From Pseudomonadota bacterium (GTDB lineage Bacteria; Pseudomonadota; Gammaproteobacteria; Xanthomonadales; Xanthomonadaceae): DNA of 12,514 bases. Both the position numbers and the translations under genes were made by a program. Of this stretch, positions 6,782 to 12,514 are shown piece after piece (the stretch's first letter is position 1; every line of letters starts with the position of its first letter). A model generated the notes under the pieces. That model worked only from the letters and a program-made list of their open reading frames with translations. It had not been told where the DNA came from and ran no database searches. The stretch spans positions 1 to 12,514 of the forward strand of contig JAEXNZ010000415.1 of NCBI GenBank assembly GCA_023439425.1, written 5' to 3'.

Positions 6782-9700
6782 TATCGGTCAAGCGGCTCCG
6801 ACATGCGTGCGTTACGCACCGCGCGCGCCTGTGCAATGGCCTCGACCAGCAGATCGCCGGTGACCGGCTTGCGCAGAAACCCGTCAAAGCCCGCAGCCAG
6901 TACCTGCTGCTCGGCGTAAGCGTCGGAACGCGCGGTGACCGCGACCAGTGGCAGGGTGTACCCCATTGCGCGCAATTGACTGGCAATGGCAACGCCGTCC
7001 AGCGCGGGAAGGTCCAGATCGAGCAGCCCCACGTCAAAGGCGTCAGAAGATATCTCCGACAGCGCAGCCAGTCCGTGCATCACGTGTACAACCGAGTGTC
7101 CCCGGGTACGGAGCAGACCCAGAATGACCTCGGCGACGGTGGCGTCGTCCTCCACCAGCAGAATGTGCAGCGGCGGCAATATGGCCTGCGGGCCATCTTC
7201 TGGCCGCACACCGGCGGAACCGGTGGCCGACTGGCTCCACGGCAGCGGCAAGCTGACGGTAAACCGCGCACCCTGGCCAGGCTGACTGTCGATGTGGATG
7301 CGTCCGCCCATCGCTACGGCCAGTTCCTGGCAGATGGCGAGCCCCAGGCCGCTACCGCCATAGCGCGAGGCGGTGCGCGGACCATCCGCCTGTTCGAAGC
7401 GGTGGAACAGACGTTGCTGCTGGTCCAGGTTGATACCCGGCCCGGTATCAGACACCTCAAAGATGACGCCCAGGCCATCCTCGGACAGTTCCGTCCCCAG
7501 CCCGACATGGCCGTTCTCGGTGAACTTGATGGCGTTGCCCAGCAGGTTCATCAGAATCTGCCGCACCCGCATTTCGTCGCCGCTGACCTGGATCGGACCC
7601 GGCAGGTTGAAGCTGCGCTCGAACGCCAGTCCACGCTGGTGGGCCATGGGCTCCATCAACGTTTCCACCTGCACCAGCATCGACATCAGGTCGAACGGTC
7701 GGATGTCCAGCTCCAGCCGCCCTGCTTCAATCCTGGCCAGATCAAGGGCGTCGTTGACGAGGCGCAGCAGGTGGGTACCTGCATGCTGGATGGACGCGGC
7801 ATAGCTGCGCTGCAGTTCATCCAGCGGTGTCGCCAGCAGCAGTTCGCTCATGCCCAGCACGCCGGTCATGGGCGTTCTGACTTCATGACCCAGCGTGGCC
7901 AGGAACCGGCTCTTGGCCTGGGACGCCTGTTCGGCAATCTGCTGCTTGTGCACGGTGATCTGCCATTGCTGGCGCCGGCGCAGGCGGGCGCGGGCAATCG
8001 CGGCCGCGCCCAGCAGCAGCAGGCCCAGCACCAGATACCCCAGCAGCGCGGTGTTGCTGCGCCACCAGGGCGGCTGCACGTGCACGCTGATGCCGCGCGA
8101 AGACGTCCACTCGCCCTGCGCCGTGGCCGCCTGCACTTCGATGGTGTAATCGCCTGCTGGCAGGCGCGACAGCAGGCGTTCGCCGCCCGCGCTCTGCATC
8201 ACCCAGTTCTGGTCATAGCCGTCCACGCGGTAGCGGTAGCGGTTGCCCAGTGGACTGGCGAAGGACAGCAGGCGTGCGGTGATGATCAGGTCGCGATCAT
8301 CGGGCCCGAGCAGCAGTGGCGCATCGACCGGCAATGACTGCTGTCCTTCGGCATCGTCGCGGCGTACCTGGATGTTGTCGATGACCAGCTGCGAGGTGGG
8401 CAGGACAAGATCGGCCGCATCCGGATCGAATCCGGTCAAACCGGTCGCGGTCAGCGCCAGCACACGCCCCCGCCCACCCTGCACCGGCGGGCGACCGCTG
8501 AACTCGATATCCGGCAATCCATCGCGTTCGTTGTACAGGCGCAGATGCCGCTCATGCGGAAGCCAGCTCACCAGCCCCCGCGGCGTAGTAGCCCAGACCT
8601 GTCCTGCATTGCCCAAGGCCAGACCACCGATGGACACCGGCGGCATTCCCTGCGCCGCCCCCACCCGTTCGCGCAGGGTCATGCTCAGGCCATCCCACTG
8701 GTAGCGCTCCAGCGCCCCGCTGCGTGCCATCCAGACTTCCGCCTCATTGACCCAGATCATGTCGAATATCTGGCCGTGCGAAACGCCTGCGACCGGCTCG
8801 AAGCGATCCTCCTGCCAACGCAGCAGCCCCATGTCGCCCATGATCCACAGCTGACCGCGAGCGTCGAAGCCCATCTGTTCGATGGGGTTCTCGGTGAGGC
8901 CACGGTTCTCGTCGATGCGGATGGTCTGCAGCAGGTTGCCGTTTGCGTCGCGGCGCTGGATGCCGTAATTGATGATGGACATCCAGATATCGCCGTCAGG
9001 TGCCTGGCGGATGTTGTCGATGCGCTGGCGCACATCCGCGCCGCCGCCCAGCTTCCACTCCTGCAGCGCGCCGGTGCGCGGCTGATACAGCCCAAGTCGA
9101 CCCGCACGTCCCAACCAGAGCGCGCCATCAGCGCGAGGCAGCACCGACCAGATGGCACCCACGCCCAGTTGCTTCTCAAAGGCGATCTGGCGCAGGCGAC
9201 CGCTGGGGTCCAGTTCGTAGATGCCGTGTGCTCCCACGACGTAATAGGCATCACCTGCTGCCGCGGCATTGAGCAGGTACAGGCTGTCCATCGACTTGCC
9301 GTCAAGCTGGTACCAGGTCGAGAAGCGCTTCCAGTCAGGCGGCAGATAGGCCAAACCTTGTGTCAGGGTGGCCACCCACAGGCCGCCTTCATGGTCCTGC
9401 AGCAGGTCGAGCACGCCGCTACGTTCGGTCAGGAAACCACTGCCGCCGTCCCCCGCCAGCAACCGCGCCTGCTGGTCATCGCCGCGATACAGCCCGTCGG
9501 CGGTCCCCACCCAGTAACCGCCATGGCGGTCGTGCAGCACGATGGCGGACCGCACATCCGGCCCCAGGCCCCACGGAGCAGGGCGCGCCGTGCCATCGGA
9601 GAGAATCTGGAACAACCCGCCTTCCGTCCCTGCCCATACCGAACCATTGCTGTCGCGGGTCAGGCGGATCACACTTTTGCCGGCCAACAGCCCGGGCGCG

Positions 9701-10350
9701 ATGCGGGTCAACCGCTTCCCGTCCCAGCGGGCCACGCCACTGCCGGTGCCGATCCACAGTCGCCCGTCCGGGTCGCTCACCATCGAATAGATGGTGTCGT
9801 CGGGCAGGCTGTCCGGATCAGCCGGATCGTGGCGAAAGCGAACCAGCTGCCCGTTCTCGTCGCGCCGGCACAGACCGTAGGCGTTGGTACCGATCCACAG
9901 GGCCTTGCCGGTATAGGCCAACGACCAGAACTGGCCTTCACAGGCCGCGTCAACGTCATGGAAGCGCCGGAAACGCTTGCGCGCCGGATCGAGCATGCTC
10001 AGTCCGCCGCCATTGACACCGACCCAGACCCGGTCGAACGGATCCACGAGCAGGCTCTCTACTTCATTGCCCGCCAGGGAGTCAGGGTTGTCCGGCTCGT
10101 TGCGCCAGACACGCAGCCCTACCCCGTCGATGCGTGCCAGGCCATCATCGGTAGCGGCCCATATGTAGCCCTGACGGTCCTGCGCCAGCGCCAGCACCAT
10201 CCGCGAAGGCATGCCTTCGGCGGCACCCAGCCGGCGCAGTCGCGGTGTTTCTGCCGATGTCCCTGCGGCCCATAGCACGCCCGGCAGGAGCAGCAATGCC
10301 CATGCCAGCACCACGATGCCAGCCCGCCAACCGCGCGTGACCCCCGCCAT
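6781..10350 (-). CDS. HK-A: complete propeller hybrid sensor histidine kinase/response regulator
   Basis: 1189 residues from ATG 10350. GGGAGG (10361-10356) lies 5 bases upstream, and a signal peptide starts exactly there; the longer GTG start at 10440 would add 30 residues before the signal peptide and is rejected. Layout: signal peptide (about 1-30, ending LWAAG); Reg_prop beta-propeller (about 35-670, blades such as GYIWAATDDGLARIDG, GRLWIGTGSGVARWDG and GSVWAGTEGGLFQI); Y_Y_Y domain (about 685-760, YRYRVDGYDQNWV); TM helix (about 768-786); HisKA with GHEVRTP, H822; HATPase_c with N935 and N939, D968 in DTGPG, GSGLGL at 999-1004; receiver with E1067/D1068, phospho-Asp D1111 and K1161. All catalytic residues are present, so it should autophosphorylate and pass phosphate to its own receiver. 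The ligand is unknown; related Bacteroides HTCS propellers sense glycans, but nothing here points to one. No DNA-binding domain follows the receiver, so output must go through a separate HPt or regulator. It is the first gene of the three-kinase array. Confidence 0.96.
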   Translation of the reverse strand: MAGVTRGWRAGIVVLAWALLLLPGVLWAAGTSAETPRLRRLGAAEGMPSRMVLALAQDRQGYIWAATDDGLARIDGVGLRVWRNEPDNPDSLAGNEVESLLVDPFDRVWVGVNGGGLSMLDPARKRFRRFHDVDAACEGQFWSLAYTGKALWIGTNAYGLCRRDENGQLVRFRHDPADPDSLPDDTIYSMVSDPDGRLWIGTGSGVARWDGKRLTRIAPGLLAGKSVIRLTRDSNGSVWAGTEGGLFQILSDGTARPAPWGLGPDVRSAIVLHDRHGGYWVGTADGLYRGDDQQARLLAGDGGSGFLTERSGVLDLLQDHEGGLWVATLTQGLAYLPPDWKRFSTWYQLDGKSMDSLYLLNAAAAGDAYYVVGAHGIYELDPSGRLRQIAFEKQLGVGAIWSVLPRADGALWLGRAGRLGLYQPRTGALQEWKLGGGADVRQRIDNIRQAPDGDIWMSIINYGIQRRDANGNLLQTIRIDENRGLTENPIEQMGFDARGQLWIMGDMGLLRWQEDRFEPVAGVSHGQIFDMIWVNEAEVWMARSGALERYQWDGLSMTLRERVGAAQGMPPVSIGGLALGNAGQVWATTPRGLVSWLPHERHLRLYNERDGLPDIEFSGRPPVQGGRGRVLALTATGLTGFDPDAADLVLPTSQLVIDNIQVRRDDAEGQQSLPVDAPLLLGPDDRDLIITARLLSFASPLGNRYRYRVDGYDQNWVMQSAGGERLLSRLPAGDYTIEVQAATAQGEWTSSRGISVHVQPPWWRSNTALLGYLVLGLLLLGAAAIARARLRRRQQWQITVHKQQIAEQASQAKSRFLATLGHEVRTPMTGVLGMSELLLATPLDELQRSYAASIQHAGTHLLRLVNDALDLARIEAGRLELDIRPFDLMSMLVQVETLMEPMAHQRGLAFERSFNLPGPIQVSGDEMRVRQILMNLLGNAIKFTENGHVGLGTELSEDGLGVIFEVSDTGPGINLDQQQRLFHRFEQADGPRTASRYGGSGLGLAICQELAVAMGGRIHIDSQPGQGARFTVSLPLPWSQSATGSAGVRPEDGPQAILPPLHILLVEDDATVAEVILGLLRTRGHSVVHVMHGLAALSEISSDAFDVGLLDLDLPALDGVAIASQLRAMGYTLPLVAVTARSDAYAEQQVLAAGFDGFLRKPVTGDLLVEAIAQARAVRNARMSEPLDR

Positions 10351-10355
10351 CGAAT

Positions 10356-10361
10356 CCTCCC
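10356..10361 (-). promoter_or_regulatory. Ribosome binding site deciding the HK-A start
   Basis: GGGAGG on the minus strand lies 5 bases before ATG 10350. It supports this ATG over the longer upstream GTG. Confidence 0.75.
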
Positions 10362-10485
10362 TGTACCTGAAGATTGTCACACAGCCGCAGCCTTTTAGTC
10401 CGGTCACCGGCACGCGGCGCTGCGGCCGCAGTGGCACCACGAACTGTTGCAGCCATGGTGCTGCCAGCCATCACGGCGCTGCGCG

Positions 10486-10491
10486 TATGAT
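10486..10491 (+). promoter_or_regulatory. Candidate -10 element of the YceI operon
   Basis: TATGAT matches the sigma-70 -10 consensus at five of six positions. It would start transcription about 10 bases before the GGAGGT ribosome site. No convincing -35 lies 16-18 bases upstream, so an activator or another sigma factor would be needed. Confidence 0.35.
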
Positions 10492-10517
10492 CGGCCACGT
10501 TCATTCCGGAGGTCGCC

Positions 10518-11204
10518 GTGCCCTTGCGCCTGACACTTGCCCTGCTGCTCGCTGCTGCCCCGATCGCCGCCCTTGCCGCACCACAGACCTGGCGTCTGGA
10601 CCCGGTGCATACGCGGGTGCTGTTCGCCGTTGAGCATGCAGGCTTCTCCCAGGCGCTGGGTACGGTGTCCGGCAGCGAAGGCCAGCTGCTGTTTGATCCG
10701 GACGACTGGACCGGAGCCCGCCTGACCGTCAGCGTACCGCTGCAGCGCCTGGACCTGGGCGATCCGAAGTGGAACAAGGCGGTGATGGCCGGCAATCTGC
10801 TCGACACCGACCGCCATCCCGATGCGCGGTTCGTCTCCACGCGGGTGGAAGCCATCGATGCCAGCCACGCACGTGTGTTCGGCCAGTTGACCCTGCGCGG
10901 GGTCACCCAGGACGTGGAGCTGGCGGTGACCGTCAATGCGGTCAAGCGCCATCCGATGCCGCCGTTCCGTCGCACCGCAGGTTTTTCCGCAACCACCACG
11001 CTCAGCCGCAAGGCCTTTGGCGTGGACGCCTGGCCGTCAATGATCGGCGACACCGTTGAACTGCGGATCGAAGCAGAGGCCGTGCGCGACCGCAACGCAG
11101 ACGATGTGCAGGACACACCGTCCGGCAACGACGACGGAACTCCGCCGCCACCGCAGGACTCTGATTCGTCACCCATTCCACCCACCACGAAGCCCACGCC
11201 ATGA
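10518..11204 (+). CDS. YceI-family periplasmic protein with Pro/Asp-rich C-terminal tail
   Basis: 228 residues. The GTG start at 10518 is set by GGAGGT (10508-10513), 4 bases upstream, followed at once by a signal peptide (about 1-20, ALA|AP). The mature part (about 22-188) shows the YceI lipocalin-like barrel pattern: WRLDPVHTRVLFAVEHAGFS at the start, later LTLRGVTQDVELAV and AFGVDAWPSMIGDTVEL near the end. YceI relatives bind isoprenoid quinones or similar amphiphiles in the periplasm. Residues about 191-228 form a low-complexity tail rich in Asp, Ser, Thr and Pro (with a PPPP run) that the second YceI copy lacks; it is probably disordered. Its TGA overlaps the cytochrome ATG (ATGA), so it heads a coupled operon. 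Family assignment is firm; the substrate is unknown. Confidence 0.93.
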   Translation: MPLRLTLALLLAAAPIAALAAPQTWRLDPVHTRVLFAVEHAGFSQALGTVSGSEGQLLFDPDDWTGARLTVSVPLQRLDLGDPKWNKAVMAGNLLDTDRHPDARFVSTRVEAIDASHARVFGQLTLRGVTQDVELAVTVNAVKRHPMPPFRRTAGFSATTTLSRKAFGVDAWPSMIGDTVELRIEAEAVRDRNADDVQDTPSGNDDGTPPPPQDSDSSPIPPTTKPTP

Positions 11205-11773
11205 CCCTGAAGAACACACCCCACCGTTGGGGCGGCGTCAGCCAAGGCCTGCACTGGCTGATCGCCCTGCTCATTCTGACCCTGGGCGTGGTAGGGCTGA
11301 CGATGGGCGAACTGCCGAAGACGCCGAAGTATTTCTGGGTGTACACCGCGCACAAGTCGCTGGGCATCACCGTGCTGGCCCTGGTGGCGCTGCGGCTGGG
11401 CTGGCGCCTGTATGCAGGTGCACCGGCACCGGTGCCGGGCACGCCCACCTGGCAGGAGCGCATTGCGTCGGTCACGCACTGGCTGCTGTACGTGCTGATG
11501 TTCGCGCTGCCGCTGTCGGGCTGGATCTATGACTCGGCCAGCGGCCTGCGGCCGTTCCGCTGGTTCGGGCTGGTCGATGTGCCCAAGCTGGTCGCGCCGG
11601 ATCCGGGTGCCCGCGACATTTCGCATGCCATCCACGAATGGGGCTTCTGGATCCTGATCGCCGTTGTACTGGCACATGCCGGTGCAGCCCTGTACCACCA
11701 CTTTTTCCAGCGCGACGCCACCTTGGCGCGCATGCTGCCGCAAGGCTGGCTCACTTCCCCCCAGAAGGACTGA
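11201..11773 (+). CDS. Cytochrome b561 family di-heme membrane protein
   Basis: 190 residues from ATG 11201. No good Shine-Dalgarno precedes it, but the ATGA overlap with the upstream gene indicates translational coupling. Four TM helices are visible (about 13-35, 48-70, 90-111, 143-168) with the family's histidines on the helices: H18 (GLHWL), H51 (AHKSLG), H93 (THWLLY), H142/H145 (SHAIHEWGF) and H159 (LAHAG). The b-heme ligands are expected among H18, H51, H145 and H159. Length and layout match the bacterial CybB/YceJ group, which exchanges electrons with the quinone pool and, in E. coli CybB, oxidises superoxide. Lying between two YceI genes, like E. coli yceJ-yceI, suggests a joint role in periplasmic quinone redox. 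CybB and YceJ cannot be told apart here. Confidence 0.94.
   Translation: MTLKNTPHRWGGVSQGLHWLIALLILTLGVVGLTMGELPKTPKYFWVYTAHKSLGITVLALVALRLGWRLYAGAPAPVPGTPTWQERIASVTHWLLYVLMFALPLSGWIYDSASGLRPFRWFGLVDVPKLVAPDPGARDISHAIHEWGFWILIAVVLAHAGAALYHHFFQRDATLARMLPQGWLTSPQKD
11764..11769 (+). promoter_or_regulatory. Ribosome binding site of the second YceI gene
   Basis: GAAGGA lies 6 bases before ATG 11776, within the last cytochrome codons. It supports this start over in-frame upstream codons that would fall inside the cytochrome gene. Confidence 0.65.
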
Positions 11774-11775
11774 CG

Positions 11776-12348
11776 ATGACCATCAAGCTCACCTCTCCCG
11801 CGGCGGTTGCCGCTGCCCTGGCCGGCCTGATGGCCGCCACGCCGGTGCTTGCCGCCGATTACGTGCAGGCTCCGGGTGCTGGCTCGCATCTGGCCTTTGC
11901 CACCAAGTACGACGGTGAAGTGTTTACCGGCAGCTTCCCGGGCTTTACCACCACGGTCAGCTTCGACCCGGCCAACCCCGCCGCAGGAAAGCTGGACGTG
12001 ACCATTCCGCTGGCCGGGGCCAAGAGCGGTAACAATGACCGCGACTCGACCCTGCAGGGGGCGGACTTCTTCAATGTCGCCAAGTTCGCGACCGCCCGCT
12101 ATACCGCTTCGGGTTTCACCAAGACCGGCGAGAACGAATATGTCGCCAAGGGCACCCTTGAACTGCGCGGGGTGAGCAAGCCGGTTACCTTCACGTTTGA
12201 ATGGAAGGACGGTGCCAATCCGGTGCTGAAGGGCAAGGCGACCGTGAAGCGCCTGGACTTCGGCGTGGGCGGCGGTGACTGGGCCGATACCAAGACCATT
12301 CCGGATGAGACCGCGATCAGCACGGTGGTGAAGCTGAAGGCGAAATAA
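11776..12348 (+). CDS. yceI: YceI-family periplasmic protein (canonical length)
   Basis: 190 residues from ATG 11776, two bases after the cytochrome TGA. Signal peptide 1-26 (ATPVLA|ADY). The mature protein is a full YceI barrel: SHLAFATKYDGEVFTGSFPG, ADFFNVAKFATARYTASGF, TLELRGVSKPVTFTFEW, then a GVGGGDWADTKTIPDETAI stretch close to the typical YceI ending. Expected role: periplasmic binding of a polyprenoid quinone or similar lipid, working with the adjacent cytochrome b561. It is paralogous to the gene at 10518 but without the tail. It ends at TAA 12346-12348 and overlaps the convergent glutaredoxin-like gene by 32 bases. Confidence 0.95.
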   Translation: MTIKLTSPAAVAAALAGLMAATPVLAADYVQAPGAGSHLAFATKYDGEVFTGSFPGFTTTVSFDPANPAAGKLDVTIPLAGAKSGNNDRDSTLQGADFFNVAKFATARYTASGFTKTGENEYVAKGTLELRGVSKPVTFTFEWKDGANPVLKGKATVKRLDFGVGGGDWADTKTIPDETAISTVVKLKAK

Positions 12349-12514
12349 TGCCGGGAGCCAGCCAGGCCTGCACGGTGGCCACATCAAACGGCCAGTCCAG
12401 TTCGCGCCCCTGGCCGTCCCGCAGCACCGGCACCCGGCTGCCGTAGCGGGCCTCCAGGCCGGGATCTTCGTCGATGAACACACTGTCCAGGCCCGCCACG
12501 CGGGCCTGCGCCAG
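12317..12514 (-). CDS. Glutaredoxin-family (thioredoxin-fold) protein, 5' end outside window
   Basis: 65 codons are visible, open to the right edge and ending at TGA 12319-12317. The visible part starts LAQARVAGLDSVFIDEDPGL and continues through YGSRVPVLRD (cis-Pro loop VPVL) and a GRELDWPFDVATVQAWLA stretch. This is the C-terminal half of the small glutaredoxin-like proteins (often about 80 residues) common in Xanthomonadaceae. The CxxC active site would lie beyond the edge and cannot be checked. The last 12 residues (from PGIIS) extend past the usual end and overlap the YceI gene on the opposite strand. Expected role: thiol-disulfide exchange in the cytoplasm. Confidence 0.75.
   Translation of the reverse strand: MAQARVAGLDSVFIDEDPGLEARYGSRVPVLRDGQGRELDWPFDVATVQAWLAPGIISPSASPPC

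Larger units (their letters stand above)
10351..10517. promoter_or_regulatory. Divergent intergenic regulatory region
   Basis: These 167 bases separate HK-A (minus) from the YceI operon (plus) and must hold both promoters. They contain the palindromes CTGCGGCCGCAG (10420-10431) and CCGGT-C-ACCGG (10400-10410), which could be operators or chance in GC-rich DNA. No clear -35/-10 pair for HK-A could be identified. Confidence 0.55.

Noticed and set aside
6544..8337. Long plus-strand open frame (about 597 codons) antisense to HK-A and HK-B
   Set aside because: It is the mirror of GC-rich codon bias. The translation is rich in Gln, His and Arg with no recognisable domain, while the minus strand encodes clear kinase motifs. 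The same holds for 8545-10275, 1982-3424, 1915-3015 and 2-925.
10449..10463. Sigma-54-like TGGCA-N6-TGGC match on the minus strand upstream of HK-A
   Set aside because: The -12 half reads TGGC instead of TTGC, and the site lies about 100 bases before HK-A. One approximate match in GC-rich DNA is not enough.
10145..11743. Minus-strand open frame of about 532 codons across the YceI operon
   Set aside because: It runs antisense to the YceI and cytochrome genes and through the divergent promoter region, with no family-like sequence.
1..12514. tRNA/rRNA genes, CRISPR arrays, insertion sequences, attachment sites
   Set aside because: None seen: no regularly spaced repeats, transposase-like frames or tRNA cloverleaf sequence. 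The repetition in the kinases is protein-level propeller repeats.

Overview
The window is about 12.5 kb of GC-rich DNA from what looks like a gammaproteobacterium of the Xanthomonadaceae (Stenotrophomonas/Xanthomonas/Lysobacter type). This is inferred from base composition, codon use, the large periplasmic-propeller hybrid kinases and the YceI - cytochrome b561 - YceI cluster. Genus cannot be fixed from the sequence alone.

Left and centre (1-10350, minus strand): three large paralogous membrane hybrid sensor kinases lie head to tail and are read right to left. They are called here HK-A (6781-10350), HK-B (3145-6645) and HK-C (3145 down through base 1, cut by the window edge). Each has a signal peptide, an extracytoplasmic Reg_prop beta-propeller, a Y_Y_Y domain, one transmembrane helix, a HisKA (DHp) domain, a HATPase_c domain and a C-terminal receiver. 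HK-B and HK-C overlap by one base (TGATG) and are almost certainly translationally coupled. HK-A and HK-B are separated by a 135-base gap rich in inverted repeats. HK-C has no stop inside the window, so it is easy to miss, but its frame is open for all 3145 bases.

The main discovery is that the catalytic parts are divided among the three paralogues. HK-A has every catalytic residue. HK-B keeps a textbook ATP-binding domain but its phosphoacceptor His is Arg (R814), and its receiver lacks the acidic pocket and the Lys. HK-C keeps a perfect H-box (H722) but its ATP-binding domain has lost the N, G1 and G2 boxes, and its receiver has Ala (A991) where the phosphorylated Asp should be. This fits a hetero-oligomeric kinase in which B, or A, phosphorylates C in trans and the only competent receiver is that of A. 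Graded decay of duplicated genes is the alternative. No DNA-binding or enzymatic output domain is encoded in the window.

Right (10351-12514): a 167-base divergent intergenic region separates HK-A from a compact plus-strand operon. The operon holds a YceI-family periplasmic protein with a Pro/Asp-rich tail, a cytochrome b561, and a second YceI protein (ATGA overlap, then a 2-base gap). It probably handles quinone and electron transfer at the inner membrane and periplasm. At the right edge the 3' part of a minus-strand glutaredoxin-family gene runs in convergently and overlaps the end of the second YceI gene.
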